The notes beneath the pieces are model-generated. The model was given only the letters and a program-made list of their open reading frames with translations, was not told where the DNA came from and did no database searches. Below are positions 43,327-55,130 of a DNA stretch of 64,000 nucleotides, one piece after another. This DNA comes from Achatina immaculata. Lineage: Eukaryota > Mollusca > Gastropoda > Stylommatophora > Achatinidae. The stretch is from contig CM019693.1 in assembly GCA_009760885.1 (NCBI GenBank), positions 47,932,751 through 47,996,750 on the forward strand, given 5' to 3'. The position numbers and the translations under genes were made by a program. Within the stretch, counting starts at the first letter, position 1. The number at the start of each line of letters is the position of its first letter.

Positions 43327-46300
43327 ATGACCGATAAACTTTCCCTTTTAACTATTAATATTAGAGGACTGAGAAGAAAACTCAGTCAAGTAGTGCACCT
43401 AATACAAAACATAAACCAGACTTTCTTCTCATCCAAGAAACATACATCAACACAGACACGCACGCTAACAAAATCCACACCTCTTAGGACTCAGACATTC
43501 GTGTTTCAGCGTAGGGAACATACACGCAGGGTAGCAATACTGCAGGTATCCGAGGACTGGCAAATTGTGGGACGCAACAGAGACAGCGAAGGTAGAATAG
43601 CTATAGTGGAAATAAAACACACAAGTTCACACCAGAACAACTACACATTAGTCAACGTATGCACCAGCTGTGACAGAACAGCAACGTAATTTTTATGACA
43701 AACTCTCACAGACACTAACATCATTCCACAGAAGACAAAACATTATTATGGCAGGCGACTTCAACTGTGTTCTTCACGACTTTGATCTGTCGAGAGGGAC
43801 AATCAACACACGCACTAGTCGAACCAACAGCAGTGAGCTCACACAAATAGACATACTACACAATATCATAGACGAGCACGGACTCGTAGACACATACAGA
43901 AAGACGAACCCACATGGTAGGGAAACTACACACAAGACATGATTCACATAAACATAGGACGATCAGCCCGACTAGACAGAATATATGTCCCAGAAAATCT
44001 CATAATAAACGACATCACACATTGACAACAACATTAAATTACACTGATCATAAAGCTGTCATGGTCACATTAAACGCAAACTTGACACAACTCAAAAATA
44101 ATCGCTCTCCACACTGGAAGTTCAATAACAGCCTGCTGGACAACGTGAACTATGTAGACAACAACAGAACTGTTACACGCGTACACCCAAGACTTACCCA
44201 AATCCAACCTCCTAGAATACTGGGACATATTAAAGAACACTATCAGAGAAAACACAGATCCTAGCGACAAAAATACACAGACACAGACGACAACAACAAC
44301 AAATTTTAGAAAACGCTATTAAACTGACCAAGCAGGTAGATCGCAATAGTCCCCACATACACGAGCTAGAGGAAGAACTAGAAAAATACCATCAACACAG
44401 CTATCACGGTGCTTTCATCAGAACAAAACTCGGCTCTGTCGTACAAGAAATACCAAGCAAACAATATCTGGGAACAGAACGGAATGTACAAAGAAGCAGA
44501 CAAATACACAAAATAATAGCTACAAACGGACAGGAACAGACAGACACCACCAACATAAGCCAAACTTTTCTAGACTTTTACAAGCATCTATACTCTGAGG
44601 ACAAGGGTCAGTCACAAGACATACAAAACAAATTCTTGAACTACGCTAAACAACTTCCTGAACAAGACAAGCAAACGTTAGACATCCCACTCACGCTAGA
44701 AAACCTACAGAATGCACTTAACACACTCCAAAAAAACAAATCTCCAGGACCGGATGGCCTCACCGCCGAGTTCTATCAGAAATTCTTTCCCATTCTAGGA
44801 CCTGTCTTACACAAGGTTTTTACTGAAGCCTTCGACAGAAAAGAATTACCCAACAGCCTCAATCAGTCATACATAACACTCATCAAGAAAAACAACGCAG
44901 ATACAACCCAAGTAAAGAACTACAGACCTATCTCATTACTCAACGTAGACTAAAAATCCTAGCAAAATCCCTAACTATGAAACTCAAACCCATCATGCAC
45001 ACACTTATCAATGAGGACCAGCAATGTAGTGTCACCGACAGAAACATAAATACGCATTTACTTCCTAAGAGATGTTATCCAATACTCTCACGATAAGAAT
45101 AGCCAGTCAGCAATCTTATCGCTGGACCAGGAGAAGGCTTTCGACAGAGTTTCCCATTCTTTCCTCCAGAAACCTTGTCCAAATGTAATCTTGGGGACTA
45201 CATCACAGACTGGATCAAAATTCTATACAACAAACCAGAAAGCAGACTTTTAATAAACCACACCCTAAGTGAACCATTCCGGTTAACCAGATCTGTACGT
45301 CAGGGTTGCCCACTCTCACCCTGTTGTATGTGCTAACTCTAGAGCCACTCCTGGAGAAAATCAGACAGGAGACACTAGTCAAAGGAATCTTTATTCCTGG
45401 AATGGGAGAGAGAAAATCGTTGGCCTACGCTGACGACACAATCTTCTTCCCCTCTAATATATCCTCTATTCAGAATATTCTAGACATAATTACAGAGTTC
45501 GGACAAGGCAGCGGGGCCAAAATAAACATTCAAAAATCACACATAATGGGTTTAGGCAAATGGGTCAACAAAACAGACTTCCCATTCTCATTAATTCAGG
45601 TCAACAAAATCAAACTATACGGAATTTATTTACAGCTACGCCTTCCATAACACCAACGCAAGATGGCAAAATATCATTGGAAAATAAAAAACCGACTGGA
45701 ACTATACAAATATAAAACTACCACCATATTCGGCAGAAGTGTCGCAGTCAACACCTGCGTCATACCACAGCTCATATACACCGCAAATATCTTTCCCTTG
45801 CCTAGACAGTCACTTAGGGAAGTCAATTCCATGATTAGCGACTTTATTTTCCGACACACAGTACACAGCATCCAAAGGAAAACCTTGATGCAAGATAAGA
45901 ACAGAGGAGGCATCTCCCTACAAGACATATCAACAAAGATCCAGGCACTCAGAATTAAATATGTGGGACAAATCATCCAACAGCCACACAGACATACACT
46001 AGCCCACTACTACGTAGGGCTAAGGCTAATCAACTTTGTAAATTAAACAATGTATCCCCATCACTTTGGCACTATACCGCTCTTCTACAGACAATGCATA
46101 AAGTGTCACTGGACATGAACATTTAATACACATGAAAACATCAGGTATATACAAATACCTGGTAAGAAAACAGGAGCCACCATTACAGGACAGAATAAAG
46201 AGAGGATACAAATACTTCATTACTGACTACACACAACCATTTCAAAACCTACACAAGAAAGGAATCACGCCAAGTGCACGAGAGATAACATACAGACTAT

Positions 46301-46686
46301 TGTTCAACATAACACCGACCACACAAGGGGTCGCCCGTAGATCCAATAGACTGATCAGATGTAGACTATGTAGAACAAAGACACAGGAAACAGAAGAGCA
46401 CATCTTCTTTGAGTGCAAAACTGTTTCTTTAGCTTTTAAACTGTTGACTCACGAGATAACAACAAGAACAACACAGACAGTAGACATGTATAGAGCAGTC
46501 ATGTTGAACACCATCCCTCGAACAGTAGCAGACAGCCATGAACAGTCCATCATAATCCTAGCAGAATTTAGATCTCTTATCTGGTCATGTCGGAATAAGG
46601 CCATGTTTGATAACAAAGTTTTTACACCAGAAATTTTTCTGACCATCTTCCAAAACAAATTGTTAAGGCTTTCCGGTAGTTTTTAA
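43327..46686 (+). pseudogene. LINE ORF2, copy 3, multiple frameshifts
   Basis: The same endonuclease-RT protein is broken by single-base losses near 43405, 43475, 43530 and 43660 and several in the linker. A premature stop follows LLNVD near 44950, and more breaks lie near 45060, 45320, 45625 and 45685. The YADD segment (45306-45650) and the CCHC C-terminus (46132-46686) remain readable. Confidence 0.9.
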
Positions 46687-46726
46687 CAACTACTTGGAAT
46701 ATTGAAGTCCTTTTGTTTGTTTGTTT

Positions 46727-46761
<35 letters not shown>

Positions 46762-47007
46762 AGGTTTTGACAACGACACAGTTTTAGTTTCAAAACGTTG
46801 GGTATTATATAACCATGTTTTTATATACACATGCACTCAGATATACCTATCATCCAAATCACTATCATCTCATGTTTTGTTAAAGCCCACCATTTCATTA
46901 TTTCACTTCACGGGCCATCACCCTCACCTCACGTCATTTGCATACGATTTGTATTTGTAACTGTCAGACAAATAACGTCATTAAAAAAAAAAAAAAGGTA
47001 AGAACAG

Positions 47008-47074
47008 AACTTACCTGGCACGGAAGATCACCATGATCAACATGGTGGTCCTTTCAGTGAAGCTCAAAGTATAG
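47008..47074 (+). ncRNA. U1-snRNA-like head of LINE copy 4
   Basis: The 67-nt head is unchanged even though the body of this copy is the most decayed. Confidence 0.75.
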
Positions 47075-47125
47075 TGTCTGTTTCTCTGTTTTTGAATTTT
47101 GTGCGCGCTTTATTCTTTGCTGAAG

Positions 47126-48258
47126 ATGGAAACACCCCGTTTCACCTACGACGCTGACAGCGACATGGAGGGCGGCCAGGAGGAGCACCCTGGAACCCTC
47201 GTCATCACGGTGAGTGGGCAAAATGCGACTAGAGTATCATACTCCTTTATGCACAGCATTCTTGCTGGTCCCGTTGGCCTTGGTGTTAATGGAGTGGCGA
47301 CCCTCAGTCGCTATGAGAGTCGCACAAAGTGGTTCTTCACCCTACGACAAGCCACTCATATCATCCATTATGGCTTTCTGCATGGCAAAACCCTGCACCT
47401 GGAAGAATCCAGACTCACCTTGCTCATCGAACACCTGGACAAGGAGCGTGTAAAAGGGACCCTCCACTGGATGCCCACGGCAGCGAAGGCGCAGCTGGTC
47501 AAGCGCCTTGTCACTTTCCTGACCGGCGACGAGGAGGCCGAAGTGTCCCGCGTCGAGAAAGCAGACGACAAGTGGGCCTTTCGGTGCAAACCGAAACAAG
47601 TTGTCCCACACTACACGCTCTTGGCCAACTCAAGTGGGAGCAAAGAGTATAAAGTAGCCATTACCCTGCAGGGCCGCAATACGCCATGCCCAACTTGCGG
47701 AAGCGATGCACATGGGCAAACAGATGTCCCAAAAGTACCATCCACTCGCAGAGAACACACACGCCAGCAACAGGTCTCTGCAGTCAGGCGAGTTGAAGTC
47801 CGACCCGCCACACTTGCCGCGGACCCTCAAGGACAAGCTTCGGCCCACAAGAGCAAGCCCCAGAGCCCACCGATGACGATGGGTTTAAGCTGGTAGAAAA
47901 CCGGAAGAGAGACGCCATCAGATCACCACCTCCGGTCGCTGCCAACAAGCAAGTCCCCGTGTACACCCAGGAAAAGGGTGCCATGCACGGACCAGTGGAA
48001 GCCAGAAGTCCACGACGTGGTTCTGCAGCTCAGCTCCTTCCAACAGGGGAAGCACTGCAGCTTCCCCTTCCAGAGGAGGACATGGACCCACCACCACATC
48101 CAGCAGAGGATGCAGTTCATGTCCCCCTTCCGGTGGAGGATGCAGGATCACCACCTCATCCAACGGAGGCACCCCTTTCTTGGGCACAACTGACAGAGGA
48201 GGATCATTCTGATGAGGAGGATCCTCCATTAACAATCGACGAGGACTTTCTATGTTAG
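47126..48258 (+). pseudogene. LINE ORF1, copy 4, multiple frameshifts
   Basis: The N-terminal part is open with substitutions (KWFFTLRQ, GFLHGK, KPKQVVPH). The zinc knuckle is damaged: after CPTCGSDAHG a base is lost and the final cysteine is gone. Further indels lie near 47850, 47910 and 47935. The acidic tail is intact at its end. Confidence 0.85.
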
Positions 48259-48777
48259 AACTGTGTCAATGTGACAGTTTAGACCACGGACAACTGTGTA
48301 TTTCTCCAATTTAGGAACACTAATTGCATTTGTGTTGTGTCTTTCTTCGCTATTGAGACTCACAGTTGCCAGGTAACTAGTCTACCACCATAATTTTAAA
48401 AATTTTTATTTCATTTACATCCAATCTTATCTTATATCCCCCGCCCCCATGCCGCTGAAAGTCGCATGGGGAACGCAAGTAAATTGCCCCACTTCGGAGT
48501 TGGCATCCCTAATATTCGGTTGGGTTCTCTGCAAGTTTTCATAACAATATCCCTTTGTCCCATATCGAGTTGCCTCTAGATGTATCCCGGGATCAGGTTG
48601 TTCACCTTATGCCCCACTCCCGATACGTGCTGTGTGACAGATCCAGCGGAATTCCGCTGTTTTCTGCATCCGGCTTGACCGTTTAAAGAAACATCCGCCA
48701 TCTTGCACGTCACGCCGGAAGCCCCATCCACATAGTTATTTCGATGTTACGATTTTCATTTGTGCCTTGATTCCAAT

Positions 48778-50764
48778 ATGACCGATAAACTTTCCCTTTT
48801 ACTATTAATATTAGAGGACTGAGAAGAAAACTCAGTCAAGTAGTGCACCTAATACACAAACATAAACCAGACTTTCTTCATCCAAGAAACTTACATCAAC
48901 ACAGACACGCACGCTAACAAAATTACCACCTCTTAGGACTCACACATTCGTGTTTCAGCGTAGGGAACATACACGCAGGGGTAGCAATACTGCAGGTATC
49001 CGAGGACTGGCAAATTGTGGGACGCAACAGAGACAGCGAAGGTAGAATAGCAATAGTGGAAATAAAACACAAGTTCTTTCACACCAGAACAACTACACAT
49101 TAGTCAACGTATATGCACCAGCTGTGACAGAACAGCAACGTAACTTTTATGACAAACTCTCACAGACACTAACATCATTCCACAGAAGACAAAACATTAT
49201 TATGGCAGGCGACTTAACTGTGTTCTTCACGACTTTGATCTGTCGAGAGGGACAATCAACACACGCACTAGTCGAACCAACAGCAGTGAACTCACACAAA
49301 TAGACATACTACACAATATCATAGACGAACACGGACTCGTAGACACATACAGAAGAACGAATCCACATGGTAGGGAAACTACACACAAAGACACGATTAA
49401 CATAAACATAGGACGATCAGCCCGACTAGACAGATATATGTCCCAGAAAACCTCCTATAAACAACATCACACACATAGACACAACATTAAATTACACTGA
49501 TCATAAAGCTGTCATGGTCACATTAAATGCAACCTTGACACAACTCAAAAACAAACGCTCCCCACACTGGAAGTTTAATAACAGCCTGCTGGACAACGTG
49601 AACTATGTAGACAACATAACAGAACTGTTACACGCGTACATTCAAGACTTACCCAAATCCAACCTCATAGAATACTGGGACATATCTTATTCCTGGAATG
49701 GGAGAGAGGAAATCGTTGGCCTACGCTGACGACACAATCTTCTTCCCCCCAATAATCCTCTATTCAGAATATTCTAGACATAATTACAGAGTTCGGACAA
49801 GGCAGTGGGGCCAAAAAACATTCAAAAATCACACATAATGGGTTTAGGCAAGTGGGTCAACAAAACAGACCTCCCACTCACATTAATTCAGGTCAACAAA
49901 ATCAAACTATACGGAATTTTATTTACAGCTACGCCCTCCAATAATACCAACGCAAGATGGCAAAATATCATAGGAAAAATAAAAAACCGACTGGAACTAT
50001 ACAAATATAAAACTACCACCATATTCGGCAGAAGTGTCACAGTCAACACCTGCGTCATACCACAGCTCATATACACCGCAAATATCTTTCCCTTGCCTAG
50101 ACAGTCACTTAAGGAAGTCCACTCCATGATTAGCGACTTTATTTTCCGACACACAGTACACAGCATTCAACGGAAAACCTTGATGCAAGATAAGAACAGA
50201 GGAGGCATCTCCCTACAAGACATATCAACAAAGATCCAGGCACTCAGAATTAAATATGTGGGACAAATCATCCAACAGCCACACAAACATACTCTAGCCC
50301 ACTACTACATATGAAAACATCAGGTATATACAAATATCTGGTCAGAAAACAGGAACCACCATTACAGGACAGAATAAAGAGAGGATTCAAATACTTCATT
50401 ACTGACTACACACAACCATTTCAAAACCTACACCAGAAAGGAATCACGCCAAGTGCACGAGAGATAACATACAGACTATTGTTCAACATAACACCGACCA
50501 CACAAGGAGTCGCCCGCAGATCCAACAGACTGATCAGATGTAGACTATGTAGAACAAAGACACAGGAAACAGAAGAGCACATCTTCTTTGAGTGCAAAAC
50601 TGTTTCTTTAGCTTTTAAACTGTTGACTCACGAGATAACAACACGAACAACACAGACAGTAGACATGTATAGAACAATCATGTTGAACACCATCCCGAAC
50701 AGTAGCAGACAGCCATGAACAGTCCATCATCCTCCTAGCAGAATTTAGATCTCTTATTCTGGTC
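48778..50764 (+). pseudogene. LINE ORF2, copy 4, deletions and frameshifts
   Basis: Endonuclease fragments are recognisable up to DNVNYVDNITELLHAY. The large deletion removes the linker and RT fingers to motif B. The YADD region and thumb (KNIQKSHIMGLGKWVNK) survive, as does most of the CCHC C-terminus (50311-50700). Confidence 0.9.
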
Positions 50765-50864
50765 NNNNNNNNNNNNNNNNNNNNNNNNNNNNNNNNNNNN
50801 NNNNNNNNNNNNNNNNNNNNNNNNNNNNNNNNNNNNNNNNNNNNNNNNNNNNNNNNNNNNNNNN
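50765..50864. other. Assembly gap (100 N)
   Basis: Exactly 100 N. It conceals the 3' end of LINE copy 4, and possibly more copies, so the array length and the right flank are unknown. Confidence 1.
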
Positions 50865-51010
50865 CCCATGTGTGTTTTGTAGTTTGTTTGGAACAAGTAA
50901 CCCATGTTGTGTTTCTAGTTTTTGTTGGGACAAAGTAACTCATGTTGTATTTTCTAGTTTGTTTGGGACAAAGTAACCCATGTGTGTTTTCTAGTTTGGT
51001 TGGGATTTGA
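50865..51010. repeat. About 36-bp repeat next to a gap, 4 copies
   Basis: The unit contains CCCATGTGTGTTTT(C/G)TAGTTTG and TTGGGACAAAGTAA. It starts at the gap edge and is unrelated to the LINE. Confidence 0.85.
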
Positions 51011-51224
51011 ACCCAAGCATGTCTGTCAATGCTGAAGCAGAACATTTATTCAGTAAATAATGATTGTTTATTTTTAATATTATTTATTCTGTCTTAAATG
51101 AAACACTGAGTGAAATACCATATTTTCCACAATGTATCATGTAATTTGGTCCAAAAATAAAAACGTAAAAAAAAAAAATGGCCCTCCTCCCTACAACCCA
51201 GTGATTAGGATTGGGTAGGCTTTG

Positions 51225-51965
51225 GATTAGAGGTTGCAGATACTAGACTAACATCTAAACATTCCATGTGGAACACACACGTCTTCTGACTACAATTAAG
51301 ATAGAGGTTGCAGATACTAGACTAACATCTAAACATCCATGTGTAACACACAAGTCTCCTGACTACAATTAAGATAGAGGTTGCAGATACTAGACTAACA
51401 TCTAAACATTCCATGTGTAACACACAAGTCTCCTGACTACAATTAGATAGAGGTTGCAGATACTAGACTAACATCTAAACATTCCATGTGTAACACACAA
51501 GTCTCCTGACTACAATTAAGATAGAGGTTGCAGATACTAGACTAACATCTAAACATTCCATGTGTAACACACAAGTCTCCTGACTACAATTAAGATAGAG
51601 GTTGCAGATACTAGACTAACATCTAAACATTCCATGTGGAACACACACGTCTCCTGACTACAATTAAGATAGAGGTTGCAGATACTAGACTAACATCTAA
51701 ACATTCCATGTGGAACACACACGTCTCCTGACTACAATTAAGATAGAGGTTGCAGATACTAGACTAACATCTAAACATTCCATGTGTAACACACAAGTCT
51801 CCTGACTACAATTAAGATAGAGGTTGCAGATGCTAGACTAACATCTAAACATCCATGTGTAACACACAAGTCTCCTGACTACAATTAAGATAGAGGTTGC
51901 AGATACTAGACTAACATCTAAACATCCATGTGTAACACACAAGTCTCCTGACTCCATTGATACAG
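51225..51965. repeat. 74-bp minisatellite, about 10 copies
   Basis: The unit contains GATAGAGGTTGCAGATACTA, GACTAACATCTAAACATTCC and CACACAAGTCTCCTGACTAC. Copies differ mainly at TGTGTAAC versus TGTGGAAC and CAAGTC versus CACGTC. Confidence 0.95.
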
Positions 51966-52540
51966 AGGTTACCAGTACTAGTTTAACATTCACGTTTAAC
52001 CCTGAAATCTCCTGATGACCCCAGAATGCAAAAATCATGAATGATTAAATTTTTATTACAAAGCAAAATAAAATTGAAATTTAAAAAAAAAACTGATGGC
52101 CAACAGCACAATACTGGATAGTCTTGCTTAATTGTTTTCAGGCATTTTGGTAACATACTGTATATATTGTAACATTTACTTTTTGAGTTTGGCTGAATCA
52201 CCAATTGAATATAGAAACCAAAACATATATATTATCCATAAAATTGTTAACAGTGTCAAGATGCTGTAAATACAAGAGGGTCATTGTTATTTTGTTGCTA
52301 GCACCTTACATAGACACACACAAAAATGGATCATCATCATCACCATCATCAACCTTACATGTTGGGGATTTGTAAATTTTGTCTGGTAAACAGCAAATGT
52401 TAGTAAACCCTTGCTAAGATGGTTAAAATTCCCAGCTTAAGTGTACTGTAGTTCTTATCTTTTAAAAATAAAATCCTGGATAAATTTGTTAATATAACAG
52501 ATAGTTTTGTGCTGAAGCTGCAGCCATATTCTGTAAGAAG
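51966..52540. other. No gene recognised
   Basis: AT-rich. A short ATCATCATCACCATCATCAA tract at about 52330-52350 may be an old RTE-type 3' tail, but no coding sequence is attached. Confidence 0.4.
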
Positions 52541-52544
52541 AAAG

Positions 52545-52762
52545 TAGGTTAGCTGGCGACAGTCACCAAGAAAGTGGCGTCGGCTGGTGACGTTCACCAA
52601 GAAAGTGGTGTTAGCTGGCGACATTCACCAAGAAAGTGGTGTTAGCTGGAAACATTCACCAAGAAGGTGGTGTTAGCTGGTAACATTCACCAAGAAAGTA
52701 GTGTTAGCTGGTAACATTCACCAAGAAAGTGGTGTTAGCTGGTGACATTCACCAAGAAACAA
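52545..52762. repeat. 31-bp minisatellite, 7 copies
   Basis: The unit contains AGCTGGTGACATTCACCAAG and AAAGTGGTGTT. Confidence 0.95.
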
Positions 52763-52927
52763 GTCAGAGCAAACAGAAGCTGAACTCTGAAAACAACAGC
52801 TTTCTGTTTCTAGCCCGTGCCTGCAGTGGGTTAGGTGTAACTCTTCTGCTAGTAGTGCACTGTTCTTGAACATAGAGAAAGAGCCGGAAAGAACTTGTGC
52901 TACCATAGTCATAGTTCTTCCGGGACA

Positions 52928-53056
52928 GTTAGGTTTACTTGTATGTTGGTATGTAAGATTACTTGTATGTTGGTGTATAAGATTACTTGTATGTTGGTGT
53001 ATAAGATTACTTGTATGTTGGTGTATAAGATTACTTGTATATTAGTATAAGATTAC
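52928..53056. repeat. 24-bp minisatellite, 5 copies
   Basis: The unit is TTACTTGTATGTTGGTGTAT plus AAGA. Confidence 0.95.
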
Positions 53057-53204
53057 TGGGGTGCTGGTATTCTGCTCAGTGCTACAGTTGAATTTTATGT
53101 CATATTTGAGGATGCTACTAATACATCTACAACTGCTAAGGCTACATTCAGGTATCTGCCAGAGTTATGGGTCATGACATCAAAAAAATTAATGTACCAA
53201 ATAA

Positions 53205-53732
53205 TTAAGTATCAGGATAAATCATACTTGGGTTATGAGGTTCCATGAATGATTGATGTATAAATCATACTTGGGTTATAAGGTTCCATGAATGATTGAT
53301 GTATAAATCATACTTGGGTTATAAGGTTTCATGAATGATAGATGTATAAATCAAACTTTGGTTATGAGGTTCCATGAATGATAGATGTATAAATCATACT
53401 TAGGTTATGAGGTTCCGTGAATGATAGATGTATAAATCATACTTGGGTTATGAGGTTCCATGAATGATAAATGTATAAATCATACTTGGGTTATGAGGTT
53501 CCATGAATGATAGATGTATAAATCATACTTGTGTTATGAGGTTCTATGAATGATAGATGTATAAATCATACTCGTGTTATGAGGTTCTATGAATGATAGA
53601 TGTATAAATCATACTTGTGTTATGAGGTTCTATGAATGATAGATGTATAAATCATACTTGTGTTATGAGGTTCTATGAATGATAGATGTATAAATCATAT
53701 TCGTGTTATGAGGTTCTGTGAATGATAGATGA
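53205..53732. repeat. 43-bp minisatellite, about 12 copies
   Basis: The unit contains ATGAATGATAGATGTATAAA and TCATACTTGGGTTATGAGG. Variants are ordered along the array (GATTGATG on the left, CTTGTG on the right). Confidence 0.95.
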
Positions 53733-54005
53733 TGGATGCATGTACCACACCTCAGCTGTACTGTAGTTTGTGAGCCAAGCTGATAAACTTGAAGCAAGTT
53801 AGCCCGCCAGTATTTATAAAGTTAGTTGTATGTTTTGTCCAAGAAGTTCAGTAGGAGAATGTCCAGCAGTGTACAGTCTTGAACAAAAACCCTCTTAAAA
53901 GAATGAGTAGTTGAGTTTTTGAAAAATGTGAGATTTTTAAAATTTTATTCCAAAATATTCCTTACCAGATTATAAGTGTTTCTCATCCTTGCTTGACAGA
54001 ACTGT
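53733..54005. other. Nothing recognised (probable GMPS intron)
   Basis: No coding signal. It lies upstream of the first visible GMPS exon and is probably intronic. Confidence 0.4.
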
Positions 54006-54009
54006 CTCA

Positions 54010-54288
54010 GGAAAGGTAACTTAACACCTGAATGTTTCAGAAAGGTAACTTAGCACCTGATTGTCTAAGGAAAGGTAACCACACACCTGATTGTTTCAGA
54101 AAGGTAACTTAATACCAGATTGTTTCAGAAAGGTAACTTAGTACCTGATTGTCTCAGGAAAGGTAACTTAATACCTGATTGTCTCAGGAAAGGTAACTTA
54201 ATACCTGATTGTCTCAGGAAAGGTAACTTAATACCTGATTGTCTCAGGAAAGGTAACTTAACAGCTGATTGTTTCAGAAAGGCATCAT
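54010..54288. repeat. 30-bp minisatellite just upstream of a GMPS exon, about 10 copies
   Basis: The unit is CAGGAAAGGTAACTTAATAC plus CTGATTGTCT. Every copy contains AGGTAACT, a 5' splice-site-like string. The 30-bp period produces an open frame (RKGNLIPDCL repeated) that runs in frame through to the real exon, so a simple ORF call wrongly joins them. Confidence 0.95.
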
Positions 54289-54351
54289 TACTCTCAGCTA
54301 CTTTAATCCCACACCTGAACAGATTTCTTGTTTTCAATATAATGAACCCAG

Positions 54352-54464
54352 GGACGCTGAGACCAGACCTTATAGAGAGCGCCTCATCTCTGGCAAGCGG
54401 GAAAGCTGATGCTATAAAAACACACCACAACGATACAGATCTTGTGAGAGAGCTCAGAAATCAG
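54352..54464 (+). CDS. GMPS: GMP synthase (glutamine-hydrolysing), internal exon A
   Basis: The exon encodes TLRPDLIESASSLASGKADA, then IKTHHNDTDLVRELRNQ, a close match to the ATP-pyrophosphatase part of animal GMP synthase, where a (G)TLRPDLIESAS...KTHHND segment is highly conserved. The enzyme makes GMP from XMP, glutamine and ATP in the cytosol, the last step of de novo guanine nucleotide synthesis. The boundaries are an acceptor CCCAG at 54347-54351 and a donor CAG|GTGGGC at 54464/54465. The exon starts after the first base of a glycine codon (phase 1) and ends at a codon boundary, which fits the next exon exactly. No frame damage is seen. Upstream exons (glutaminase domain) are not in the 3.5 kb to the left. 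Confidence 0.9.
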
Positions 54465-54500
54465 GTGGGCATTGTCACAAATTCCTCTCATACATCACAT

Positions 54501-54808
54501 TAAAGTAGGTCCTGGTTGTGTGTGCTTTCCTTCACAACAATAAAGTAGGTCCTGGTTGTGTGTGCTTTCCTTCACAACAATAAAGTAGGTCCTGGTTGTG
54601 TGTACTTTCATTCACAACAATAAAGTAGGTCCTGGTTGTGTGTACTTTCCTTCACAACAATAAAGTAGGTCCTGGTTGTGTGTACTTTCCTTCACAACAG
54701 TAAAGTAGGTCCTAGTTGTGTGTACTTTTCTTCACAACATTAAAGTAGGTCCTGGTTGTGTGTACTTTCTTTCACAACAGTAAAGTAGGTCCTAGTTGTG
54801 TGTACTGT
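54501..54808. repeat. 40-bp minisatellite in GMPS intron, about 8 copies
   Basis: The unit contains TAAAGTAGGTCCTGGTTGTG and TGTACTTTCCTTCACAACA. It begins about 35 bp after the exon A donor. Confidence 0.95.
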
Positions 54809-54879
54809 GTTTTTTATTGGGAGGAAAGAAGTCACACTTTTTTTCATATGACTTGTCAGTTACATAATTTTTCTCTCTT

Positions 54880-55130
54880 GTTATTTCATTACAGAATGTT
54901 TCTCTTGTGTTATCTGATCACAGAATGTTTCTCTCTTGTTATCTGATCACAGAATGTTTCTCTCTTGTTACCTGATCACAGAATGCTTCTCTCTTATTAC
55001 CAGATCACAGAATGTTTCTCTCTTGTTACCTGATCACAGAATGCTTCTCTCTTATTACCAGATCACAGAATGTTTCTATCTTGTTAACCTGATCATAGAA
55101 TGTATCTCTCTTGTTATCTAATCTACAAAT
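54880..55130. repeat. 29-bp minisatellite in GMPS intron, about 9 copies
   Basis: The unit contains TCTCTCTTGTTATCTGATCA and CAGAATGTT. Pyrimidine-rich stretches followed by CAG recur in every copy and resemble 3' splice acceptors. Confidence 0.95.

Larger units (their letters stand above)
41539..46996 (+). mobile_element. Tx1-clade LINE, copy 3 (5458 bp)
   Basis: Same layout. It shares variants with copy 4 that copies 1 and 2 lack: TTCTTTGCTG before ORF1, GCGATGCAC at the zinc knuckle, CACTAATT after ORF1, TTCGCTATTGAG, CACAGTTGCC, and GACCGATAAAC at the ORF2 start. Its 3' UTR carries an expanded (TG)n. Confidence 0.9.
46997..50764 (+). mobile_element. Tx1-clade LINE, copy 4, internally deleted, runs into a gap
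   Basis: The most diverged copy. Relative to copy 1 it lacks about 1.16 kb of ORF2 (junction near 49685, where GGGACATAT meets CTTATTCCTGG) and about 120 bp near 50308. It is cut at 50764 by an N run. Substitutions and indels are distributed throughout. Confidence 0.9.

Noticed and set aside
54120..54503. Single 127-residue ORF joining RKGNLIPDCL repeats to the GMPS sequence
   Set aside because: The repeat part is an intronic 30-bp minisatellite; the protein becomes GMPS-like only after an AG acceptor at 54351, and it runs past a donor at 54465.
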